Positions 55,861-64,000 of a stretch of DNA of 64,000 nt are shown here, in pieces; the stretch's first letter is position 1, and every line of letters begins with the position of its first letter. The position numbers and the translations under genes were made by a program. The notes beneath the pieces are model-generated. The model worked only from the letters and a program-made list of their open reading frames with translations, made no database searches and was not told the DNA's origin. Origin of the DNA: Balaenoptera acutorostrata (Eukaryota; Chordata; Mammalia; Artiodactyla; Balaenopteridae); contig NC_080078.1 in the NCBI RefSeq assembly GCF_949987535.1, positions 26,060,942 to 26,124,941 on the forward strand, given 5' to 3'.

Positions 55861-56198
55861 ATTGTTTTTAAATATAGGTTTCATTATTATTCAGGCATGG
55901 TGAGGCCAACAGATTAGGAGATGACTGCCTTTGAAAGATAGTTTATTATACCTTCAGATCCCAAGGAAAGGGAGCATGCCACATTGTGGCAGGGGTCACA
56001 AAGGGAAACACCAGAACTGGTCAGGAGGTAGAGGCATAAGGAGGAAATGTGGACAAAAGCCTTCACTGGAGTTTCAAAGGGAAGGAATGGGAAAGGTAGA
56101 GTAGGCAGTTTAGGATTGGCTAGTTTGAATAATTTCAGTGGGCTCTGGGGTATAGGGGCTGTCCCTAGTTGCCTCATTCCTGGCCCTAATAATTACAA
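55861..56198. repeat. Unassigned insertion or replacement within the old L1
   Basis: L1 ORF2 text stops near caatattgta at 55,850 and resumes at attgctgaaagaaattaaag near 56,200. The 340 bp between does not read as L1. It may be an LTR fragment in reverse orientation, but this is not shown. Confidence 0.4.
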
Positions 56199-56480
56199 AG
56201 CATTGCTGAAAGAAATTAAAGAACCCTAAATAAATAGAAAGACATTGTGTCTCTATGGATTGTAAGACTTAATATTGTTAAGATGGCAATACTGCACAAA
56301 AACAATCTATAGATTTAATGCCATCTCTGTAAAAATCCCAATGTCCTTTTTTGCAGGCATGGAAAAGCCAAACCTAAAACTTATATGGTATTGCAAGGGC
56401 AAGGGACCATGAAAAGCCAGAATGATCTGGGAAAAGAATAAAGTTGGAAGATGCATGCTTCGTGATTTTAAAACTTACTG

Positions 56481-56600
56481 GAAATTCCCCAGTGGTCCAG
56501 TGGTTAGGACTCAGTGCTTTCACTGCCAGGGCCCAGGTTCAATCCCTGGTCGGGGAACTAAGATCTTACAAGCTGCGTGGCATGGCCAAATTAAAAAAAA
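56481..56600 (+). mobile_element. Short cetacean tRNA SINE
   Basis: The head ggaaattccccagtggtcc and B box aggttcaatccctggtcgg are followed by an A-then-T-rich tail. It lies inside the old L1. Confidence 0.88.
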
Positions 56601-56876
56601 AAAATTTTTTTTTAATTACTAAAAGCTACGATAACCAAACATTGTGGTACTGGCATAAGGATAGACATATAGATCAATGAAATTGATTGAATCAATGAAA
56701 TTGAAATTAAAAATGAGTTGAGAGTCTGGAAATAAACTCATACATCTATGGTCAGTTGATTAGGGAAACATTTCTTCAACAGATGGTCCTGGAACAAGTG
56801 GATATTCACATGCAAAAGAAGGAAGTTGGACCTTGAAGTCACATCATATACAAAAATTAACTCAAAGTGGACCAAC

Positions 56877-57637
56877 AGTTGGTGGGAATGTAAAGTTAGT
56901 GCAGCCTCTATGGAAAACTAAAAGTAGAGTTGCCAAATGATCCAGCAATTCCCACTCCTGGGCATATATCCGGAGAAAACCATAATTTGAAAAGAAAATG
57001 CACCCCAGTGTTCACTATTTGCAATAGCCAAGACATGGAAACAACTTAAATGCCCACTGACAGATGAACGGATAAAGAAAATGTGGTACATATATACAAT
57101 GGACTACTACTCAGTCATAAAAAGAATGAAATGATGCCGTTTGCAGCAACATGAATGGACCTAAAGATTATCATGCTAAGGGAAGTAAGTCAGAAAAGAA
57201 AGACAAATACCATATGATATCATTTATATGTGGAATCTAAAATATGATACAAATGCATTTATTTATAAAACAGGAAGAGGGAATTCCCTGGTGGTCCAGC
57301 GGTTGAGACACAGCATTTCCACTGCCATGGCCAGGGTTTGATCCATGGTCGGGGAACTAAGATCCCACAAGCCATGTGGCACAGCCAAAAAAAAAAAAGC
57401 AAAAACAGAATCAGACACATAGACATAGAAAACAAATTTATGGTTACCAAAAGGGAAAGGGAGTGGGGGAGGGATAAATTAGGAGTTTGGGATTAGCAGA
57501 TACAAACTACTATATATAAAATAGATAAACAAGGTCCTACTGTAAAGCACAGGGAACTATATATTCTGTAATAAACCATAATGGAAAAGAATATGAAAAA
57601 GAATATATATGTACATATATGTGTGTGTGTATGTAAA
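56877..57637 (+). mobile_element. Younger L1 3' end nested in the older L1
   Basis: 3'UTR-only fragment: cagcaattcccactcctggg, gtggtacatatatacaatgg, ctactactcagtcataaaa, ending gtgtgtgtatgtaaaaaaa. The older L1 text caaagtgga before it and aaagtgga after it form a TSD of about 8 bp. A SINE lies inside. Confidence 0.8.
57279..57398 (+). mobile_element. Short cetacean tRNA SINE, within the younger L1
   Basis: The head gggaattccctggtggtcc and B-box area agggtttgatccatggtcgg lead into an A-rich tail. This is the third level of the nest. Confidence 0.88.
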
Positions 57638-57984
57638 AAAAGTGGATCAACAAACCAAATATAAGAGTGAAAACTATAAAATATTTACAAGAAAACCTAG
57701 AGGCAAATCTTAATGATCTTGGATTTGACGATGGTTTCTTAAATATGACACCAAAGGCAGAAGCAGCAACAACAACAAAAATAGGTAAATTAGACTTCAT
57801 GAAAAGTAAAAACATTTGTACATCAAAGGATACTATTAAAAGAGTGAAAAGACAGCCCACAGAATGGGAGAAAATATTTGCAAATCCCGTATTTGACAAG
57901 GCTCCAGTATCTAGAATATGTAAAAAAAAACTTTTACAACTCAACAACAAAAAAGCAAAGAACTCAATTCAAAAATAAGCCAAG

Positions 57985-58177
57985 GTAGAGACACAGATGT
58001 AGAGAACAAACGTATGGACACCAAGGGGGGGAAAGCGACCGGGGGTGGGGTGGTGGTGGTGGGATGAATTGGGAGATTGGGATTGACATCTATACACTAA
58101 TATGTATAAAATGGATAACTAATAAGAACCTGCTGTATAAAAAAATAAAATAAAATTCAAAAAAAAACCCCCAAAAC
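57985..58177 (+). mobile_element. Second younger L1 3' end nested in the older L1
   Basis: Reads gattgacatctatacacta, atatgtataaaatggataac, then aataaaataaaattc and an A-rich end. The older L1 text aaaaataagccaagg before it and aaaaatgagccaagg after it form a TSD. Confidence 0.85.
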
Positions 58178-58443
58178 AAAAATGAGCCAAGGATTTAAAT
58201 AGACATTTCTCCAAGAAGATATTCAAATGGCCAATGAGCACATGAAAAGAGGCTTACCATCATTAATCACCAGGAAAATGCAAATAAAAAATCGTAATGA
58301 AATGTCTCCTCATAGACAGTGGGAGGACTATAATAAAAAACGAATGGAAAATAACATCTTCTTTGACGAGGATGTGAAATTGGAACATATATACATTGTT
58401 GATGGAAATGTATAATGCAGTCTCTATGGAAAACAGTTTGACA

Positions 58444-58550
58444 GGGAATCCCCTGGAAGTCCAGTGATTAGGACTCTGCGTTCCCACTGCCGAGGGCCTG
58501 GGTTCAATCCCTGGTCAGGGAACTAGAATTCCACAAGCAGCGCAGCACAG

Positions 58551-58592
<42 letters not shown>
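58444..58592 (+). mobile_element. Short cetacean tRNA SINE with a (TCAA)n tail
   Basis: The head gggaatcccctggaagtcc and B box gggttcaatccctggtcag lead into a TCAA tandem tail at 58,551-58,592. The outer target, aaaacagtttgacag at 58,430-58,444 and aaaactgtttaacag at 58,959-58,973, differs at two bases, which suggests an older insertion. Confidence 0.9.
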
Positions 58593-58593
<1 letters not shown>

Positions 58594-58884
58594 GGGGCTT
58601 CCCTGGTGGCGCAGTGGTTGAGAATCTGCCTGCTAATGCAGGGGACACGGGTTCGAGCCCTGGTCTGGGAAGATCCCACATGCCACGGAGCAGCTGGGCC
58701 CGTGAGCCACAATTGCTGAGCCTGCGCGTCTGGAGCCTGTGCCCCGTGACGGGAGGGGCCGCGATAGAGAAAGGCCCGCGCACCGCGATGAAGAGCGGTC
58801 CCCGCACCGCGATGAAGAGTGGCCCCCGCTTGCCGCAACTGGAGAAAGCCCTCGCACGAACCGAAGACCCAACACAGCCAAAAA

Positions 58885-58919
<35 letters not shown>

Positions 58920-58945
58920 GAAAATCCTTAAAAAAAAAAAAAAAA
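58594..58945 (+). mobile_element. CHR-2 SINE, duplicated subfamily, inserted in the (TCAA)n tail
   Basis: Full-length copy with the tandem duplication. (TCAA)n text lies on both sides (58,551-58,592 and 58,946-58,957), so it landed in the tail of the previous SINE. Confidence 0.94.
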
Positions 58946-59842
58946 TCAATCAATCAATAAAACTGTTTAACAGTTCCTCAAAAAGGTAACCAGAGAATTA
59001 CCATATGGCCCAACAATCTCATGACTCCATATTTGCCTGAGAATTGAAAACAGGTGTTTTAACATTAACTTGTACACAAATGTTCACAGTAGCATTATTC
59101 ATAATAGTCCAAAAGTGGAAATGACCCAAATGTTTACCAACTGATGACTGGGTAAATCATATTTTGTCTATCCATATAACAGAATATTATTCAGCCATAA
59201 AAAGGAATTAAATACTGATACATGCTACAACTTGGATGAACCTTGAAACCAAGCTTTATGAAAGAACCCAGGTATAAAAGGCCACATATTGTATGAATCC
59301 ATTTACGTACACGAAATGTCCAGAATAAGTAAATCCATGGAGATAGAAAGTAGATTAGTGGTTGTCAGGGCCTGTGGTGGGGAGAAGGGGGGAATGGGGA
59401 GTGACAGCTTAATGGGTACAATTTCTTTTTGGTGCAATGAAAATTCTCTGGAGTGGACAGTGGTGATGATTGTGCAACACTGTGATTGTGCTAAAAGCCA
59501 CTGATTTGTACACTTTAAAATCGTGATTTTTTAGGTTATGTGAATCTTACCTCAATAAATTAAAAAATGATTAGAAAGTGTGATCCAATTCAGACTAATG
59601 GAATATAAGGAGAGCTTTGCTAAGTGTTTCTGGGAAAGTTCTTCCCAGTTTGCTGGGAGACATTCTGGAAGTTGTTCTCTTTTCTCCTCTGACCATTGTA
59701 ATGCTTGAATGTGATACCCAGAACAGCTTGGGTCATCTCAACAACACCTGAAAAATGATGCCCATCTATGGAGGAGGGGATGTGAAGGTTACTTGCATGC
59801 TATTTTGCACTGTGCTCTGACTAAATGCTTCCCACTGGGTAG

Positions 59843-59890
59843 GATGTTCACTCTTGCAGCCCCACTGATGTTCACTCTTGCAGCCCCACT
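59843..59890. repeat. Exact 24-bp tandem duplication
   Basis: The unit beginning gatgttcactcttgcag occurs twice without a mismatch at 59,843-59,866 and 59,867-59,890. Confidence 0.97.
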
Positions 59891-60084
59891 GAAAGGGGTG
59901 GGTGGGGGAGTAACTGTCCCCAAGTGGTACTCTAGGTTGCTGTCTATTCTGGAAGAATGGACAAGAGAACCTGAGCAGAAACAAGACATTTAAAGCACAT
60001 GACAGACAAAGTCCTCCACCGTCAGCCCCTTCACATTCACTTTGTGTCTCTCCTTCTCTCTGCCCCCGTTACTTGGACCTGCTT

Positions 60085-60235
60085 TCACTTCCTCAGATGT
60101 GCTCATTGCTCCACCTCAGGGCCTTTCTAAATGCTGTTCCATGTTCCTGGAATGCTCTTCCACCACTGTGCCTAGTTAACACCTATTTATCTTTAAGCTT
60201 TCAGGTCAAACGTCACCCTTCCTCAGGGAAGCTGT
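60085..60235 (+). repeat. L2 fragment
   Basis: Reads ccacctcagggcctttctaa, then caggtcaaacgtcacccttc and ctcagggaagc. L2 3' region. Confidence 0.65.
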
Positions 60236-60631
60236 GGCAGTTATTATCCAAATATGGCCACAATTATATCTCCCTTGGTACACTCTTCTTACAAGGTGTT
60301 TTGACACTCTGCCCATTGAGAAGTGTGGTCTGTGTTCCTTTCCCTTGAATCCAGGTGAGCTTGAGACAGCCATCAAAGTGACACTATGTGACTTTCAAAT
60401 CTAGGTCATAAAATGTGAAAAGCTTCTGCCTGATTCTCTTAGGATGTTCACTCTTAGAACCCAGCCACCATGCCATAAGGAAGCCCAAGCAGCCCACAAA
60501 AGGGCCCCGATGGAGAGGAGCTAGGATCCCTGGCCCAAATCCCTGACTGAATTCCCAGCTGTCAACCAGCACCAACATACAGGCCAGGTGAATGAGCCAT
60601 CTTCGAGAGAACCCTCCAGAACCTTGATAAC

Positions 60632-60735
60632 ATCAAGTGACAGAAGCCGGACACAGAAGGCCACGTTTTGTATGCCTCCACTTATATGAAATGTCCAGAT
60701 TATGAATATCTACAGAGACAGTAATAAAAGAAATT
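60632..60735 (+). repeat. L1 3' fragment
   Basis: Reads cacgttttgtatgcctccac, then ttatatgaaatgtccagatt. Confidence 0.5.
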
Positions 60736-60737
60736 TT

Positions 60738-61146
60738 CACATATTGAGATATAGGGAAGTCATTCTGGCTTATACATGCGTTAACTTGCATTTTATGCTA
60801 ACTAAAATAGCCTGTTTATGGCCCAGCAAACATACATTGTACATCTGCTTTAATTATTAGAGAAAAGGACACATTGACCAAAAGAAAAGAAGGTCCATGT
60901 TAAAAATAAAGATTAAATGCCTCTCTTCCTGGATGCCAATGCTGGTCCTCCTTTGATGATAAGACTGCCTTCCCAGGTGCCAAGGTCATGCTGACTTGCG
61001 GTATACATGCTGACCTATGTGGTTTTTTTCTTTTTCCTTGAAATATATCCCTGACTTATTTAATGTTCGTTGTTCTGACAAGATATAAAACTGTGCTGGA
61101 AACCATGCTTCTCTGGAGCAGTTTCTCAAATTAACGTAAATTAATT
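60738..61146 (+). mobile_element. LTR-like insertion (class uncertain)
   Basis: Has cagcaaacatacattgtaca, then a TATA-like gatataaaactg near 61,081, and ends near gagcagtttctcaaatta. The layout resembles a class I retroviral LTR. No internal gene is present and the exact ends are uncertain. Confidence 0.45.
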
Positions 61147-61377
61147 TACTCTCCAATCCCAGTCAAGTTGCCCCAGATGACACCACGTGGAGCCCAGACT
61201 TGCTGTCCAGGTTGAATTCTGCCCAAATTGCAGATTTGTGGGCAACATAAATGACTGTTGTTGGTTTAAGTCACTAGGTTTTAGGATAGTTTGTTACAGA
61301 GCTTCTGAGACAGAAGCTTTCCCTAACCACCTCTCCATTCCAAGGCAGGTCCCCTGTTGTCTCTGTATTTTTTTTTT

Positions 61378-61689
61378 TTTAAACAATTGGTTTTTTGTGT
61401 TTTTTTAAATTTTATTTATTTATTTATGGCTGTGTTGGGTCTTCGTTTCTGTGCGAGGGCTTTCTCTAGTCGCGGCAAGTGGGGGCCACTCTTCATCGCG
61501 GTGCGCGGGCCTCTCACTATCGTGGCCTCTCTTGTTGCAGAGCACAGGCTCCAGACGCGCAGGCTCAGTAATTGTGGCTCACGGGCCTAATTGCTCCGCG
61601 GCATGTGGGATCTTCCCAGACCAGGGCTCGAACCCGTGTCCCCTGCATTGGCAGGCAGATTCTCAACCACTGCGCCACCAGGGAAGCCC
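61378..61689 (-). mobile_element. CHR-2 SINE, single-unit subfamily
   Basis: Minus strand, with cgccaccagggaagcccc at the right end and ctcgaacccg as the B-box complement. TSD ctgtattttttttt on both sides (about 61,363-61,377 and 61,690-61,704). Confidence 0.93.
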
Positions 61690-61783
61690 CTGTATTTTTT
61701 TTTTAATTGTAGTACCTATTCAGTTTGTAATTAAATATTTGATTAATTGCTGTCTTCCCTATTGGCCAGTGTGCTCTGTCACT

Positions 61784-63433
61784 GTGTTTAGCAAGGACCA
61801 GTTCCCAAAGGTGTGTGTTCTCATGGTGTTTGAAAACTACGTGGCAGATATCGAGGTGGATGGAGAGCTGGTAGAATTGGCTTTGTGGAACACAGGTGGG
61901 CAGGAAGAGATCACCTGAGGCCCCTCGCCTACCTGGATGCTGATGTTATACTGATGTGTTTCTCCACTGAGAGCCCTGATAAAGGGACATTTATCAGGAA
62001 ACATCAGACATTCATCAGAAAACATCCCAGAAAAATGGACTCCAGTAGTCATTTCTGTCCCATTATCCTGCTTGGGAGAAGAAGGATCTTTGGAAGGATG
62101 AGCGCAGAAGGTGGGAGCTAACCAAGATAGGCAGGAGCCGGGAAAACTAGAGGAAGGCAGAAATACGGTGAACAGAATTGGAGCTTTGGGGTAGATGGGG
62201 TGTGCCTCAAAGACCAAAGATGGAGTGAGAGAGGTTTTTGAAATGGGCATGGGAGCAGCTCTGCAAGCCAGATATAGGAAGGAAAAATCTGGGTGCTTTG
62301 TCTTGGGAAACTGTGCTGCAAGGCACAGCCCTCATGCAGTAAATTTCAAAGAGCTATTTATTAATCTTAGCGGCTGATTACTGGCCTTTTTCATTTATCT
62401 ATAATTTATCTAAGATTACATATCAGAAGTCATCTTGCTATCAGTGTTTAGAAGTCAACCGTGATTATCGATGATGTCCAAACCATCTGGCCTGCCAGGG
62501 TTCCTCTGACATCGCTCTAACAGCCCTCTGCTCTCCCATCTGACACACCAGGCGCTAATTCAAGTTATAACTGTGGTGCTCCAAGGACAAGGGTGCTTCA
62601 AGGACAAAGGACAACCCTGCCTGAAAAAGTGTCAGCGTTACACCCCCTACCGGACTCTTACTCTCCCTCCCTACCATGTTGTGACGGTTATGAAATTCCT
62701 GAGCCCACCTGGGCAGCGGGACCTGTCCCAAATAAGGAAAGGCATCTGTCCTGTCCCACTCCCACCCTACAGAAGGAAAGTATATGTCCCTCGACCAATC
62801 AGTACACGAAATTTTCACCTCTGACCATTCCTTTGTTTTCTGGCCATAAAGACTGATCAATAGCACATGTTCGGGCTTGAGTCTCCCAGACTACTAGGAA
62901 GTCAGCCTGCTGTTCTGGCAGTGACCCTTCCCTCTAATAAATTCTATCTTCTTTACATTCTGCCTTATGTCTGGAAATTCTTTTCCAACCCGCGTTCAGA
63001 CCACGACAATAACTATAAAGTGGTTATAACTGCTTTATAACTAACACGTCCTGCCTATTGTCTGTCAGCTGCAAGGTATTCTGGTGAGTCACCGCTGCAG
63101 AGCTTTACTCCTAACAGATTTCACTGGCCTAGCTCTGGGGTAGGCATCCCGTTTTTGACGATGTGCTCAGCCAGAAAGGCCCAAGTCCATGCAGCTGTGG
63201 CAAAGTTACAGTTCCATGGTTTCATGTTAGTTACCTTATAGTTACTTTGTAATTAGTGCCACTGAATGTACATTACCCCAAATAAATGTATCTAAAAATG
63301 TACTTTTTTTTCTTTTTGTATAACTGGATTTCCTAGTACTGATATTTGTCATCCCTGCTGAAAGTGTCTTTTTTTTTTTTTTTAAAGAAAGTGTATTTGA
63401 AAATAAAATCAGATGAAAAATTCATTAAAAAAA
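61784..63433 (+). pseudogene. RHOA: Processed RHOA pseudogene, 5'-truncated, split by a solo LTR
   Basis: RHOA is a small membrane-bound GTPase that controls actin and cell contraction. This intronless copy starts near codon 25 of the family: VFSKDQFP at 61,784, then [12 protein letters not shown], with the switch II DTAGQ changed to NTGGQ and a stop at 61,916-61,918. A shifted frame continues with [17 protein letters not shown] up to about 62,121. The C-terminal end reads KTKDGVREVFEM and ends CFVL (CLVL in RHOA), where the stop is changed to GGA. The N-terminus with the P loop is absent. Further down, 3'UTR-like text extends to AATAAA at 63,402-63,407 and an A tract at 63,426-63,433, the mark of a retrotransposed mRNA. 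KTKDGVREV and the CFVL end fit RHOA rather than RHOB or RHOC. No function is expected. A solo LTR interrupts the 3'UTR copy. Confidence 0.92.
62572..63008 (+). mobile_element. Solo LTR (437 bp) inside the RHOA pseudogene
   Basis: Starts TGTGGTGCTCC and ends CACGACA, giving the TG...CA ends of a retroviral LTR. It carries AATAAA at 62,936-62,941. The 5-bp direct repeat ATAAC lies at 62,567-62,571 and 63,009-63,013. RHOA 3'UTR-like text flanks both sides. No internal retroviral genes are present, so it is a recombined solo LTR. The family is not identified. Confidence 0.85.
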
Positions 63434-63439
63434 TTCCCG

Positions 63440-63790
63440 TTCTGTCAGTTTCTCTAGTCAAAGATGGCCGTCTCAGCCCCCGGAATGTGTCTCATTCCGC
63501 CCCACACATCCCAGTAACCCTGGCCCCGGGCTGGGCTAAGTAAATTGGAATTCGGTTTCATGCCTGAGGCACTTAAACATTTCAGAAGGTGCTGTAACCT
63601 GCCTCACCTGGGTGGCGGGGTCTGGCTCTGGTTCACAATGTCCCTTTTCCTCACCCTTTCAGGTTTCCTCCCGTCAGTTCTTTTGGGGGGCGTTCAGTGT
63701 CTATCGTCTCTCCAGCTGACTAAACTGTTTTTCTGTATCTGTTAATATTTTTCAACTACTAATCAAATAAAGGCAGTTTTCTAAAAAACT
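63440..63790. other. Unassigned intergenic stretch
   Basis: No gene or repeat that I can name. Confidence 0.35.
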
Positions 63791-63965
63791 GTGTTGAGCA
63801 CTTCTCATGCATTAGCTAATTTGTAGCCAACATCCCAGGAAGTGGGTATGATTACTCTCCTTTTGATGGATGGGAAAATCAAGGCTCTGAGAAGTAGAGC
63901 AATTTGTTCAAGGCCATGTAACTATCCAGCATTCACACCCAGTGCTGCATTTTAATAGAGCTTGT
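63790..63965 (-). repeat. MIR fragment
   Basis: Reads gcacttctcatgcattagct, then gaagtgggtatgattactct, then gaaaatcaaggctctgagaa. Confidence 0.65.
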
Positions 63966-64000
63966 GTAGATAACCAGGATCCTGCAATGCTGTCCTAGGT

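Larger units (their letters stand above)
54475..59575 (+). mobile_element. Old L1 LINE with several nested insertions
   Basis: Segments in order are: 54,475-54,499 and 54,840-55,340 (upstream L1 text such as ggagttcttcaggctgaaat and aactacatagataaatataa); 55,340-55,860 (ORF2 reverse-transcriptase region, ctacagctcaatgtccctta, tttatcccaggaatgcaaag); 56,199-56,876; 57,638-57,984 (end of ORF2, gaatgggagaaaatatttgc); 58,178-58,443; and 58,959-59,575 (3'UTR to atctcaataaatt...). All frames are broken, so no active enzyme is encoded. Segment 55,861-56,198 is foreign and unassigned, and some L1 text is missing there. Confidence 0.82.
60235..61310 (+). mobile_element. MaLR-like LTR, split by a second LTR
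   Basis: The left part, 60,235-60,625, includes gcccaagcagcccacaaaag and gagaggagctaggatccc. The right part, 61,148-61,310, includes gttgccccagatgacaccac, caaattgcagatttgtgggc and aagtcactaggttttaggat. The two read as one element in order. I assign it to the MLT1-like group with moderate confidence. Confidence 0.55.
33720..64000. other. Intergenic flank upstream of ABCC1
   Basis: No exon of another gene is recognised here. In human the next gene beyond the ABCC1 promoter is CEP20, tens of kb away and divergent (from memory), so its absence is not surprising. The content is repeats, one processed pseudogene and unassigned sequence. Confidence 0.7.

Noticed and set aside
57667..57978. Plus-strand 103-aa frame with retroelement look
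   Set aside because: It is the end of L1 ORF2 within the old nested L1, not a host gene.
61451..61918. 155-aa open frame with a Rho-like C-terminal part
   Set aside because: It is a chance fusion of a reverse CHR-2 SINE with the truncated RHOA pseudogene. No transcript structure supports it.

Overview
The window is mammalian nuclear DNA and almost certainly from a whale. It carries about 28 copies of tRNA-derived SINEs of the cetacean CHR-1/CHR-2 type (tRNA-like head reading cttccctggtggcgcagtgg, B box ggttcgagccc, A-rich tails), and L1 3' ends that finish in the cetartiodactyl form. The CHR-2 variant with an internal duplication makes me lean to a baleen whale, but that is an inference from memory.

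Only one real protein-coding exon is visible. At 33,328-33,375 on the minus strand lies the first coding exon of ABCC1 (MRP1). It has 16 codons and ends exactly at a GTAAGTG splice donor, inside a CpG island of about 600 bp (33,120-33,715). The island has a (GGC)7 run in the presumed 5'UTR and two GC boxes. Bases 1-33,327 are therefore the 5' part of ABCC1 intron 1. Bases from about 33,720 to 64,000 are the upstream intergenic flank. No exon 2 of ABCC1 and no neighbouring gene was found.

The rest is layered repeat sequence. The oldest layer is MIR, L2, MER5A and other DNA transposons. Above it lie L1 and MaLR LTR fragments, and on top the cetacean SINEs, many with clear target-site duplications (TSDs). 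The best nests are: MER5A with a MIR and then a CHR-2 inside (5.26-5.97 kb); two SINEs in the same site leaving three copies of the target (8.50-8.95 kb); L2 split by an L1 that holds a CHR-2 (37.0-38.5 kb); an L1 split by a Tigger element that holds three SINEs (44.7-46.5 kb); an old L1 split by two younger L1 tails and several SINEs (54.5-59.6 kb); and a MaLR-like LTR split by a second LTR (60.2-61.3 kb).

At 61.78-63.43 kb lies a 5'-truncated, frame-broken processed RHOA pseudogene whose 3'UTR copy contains a 437-bp solo LTR with TG...CA ends and a 5-bp TSD. No CRISPR, operon or other gene system is present, and I saw nothing that amounts to a new biological system. The observations most worth checking are the insertion stratigraphy, the duplicated CHR-2 subfamily, and possible antisense transcription at the ABCC1 island.
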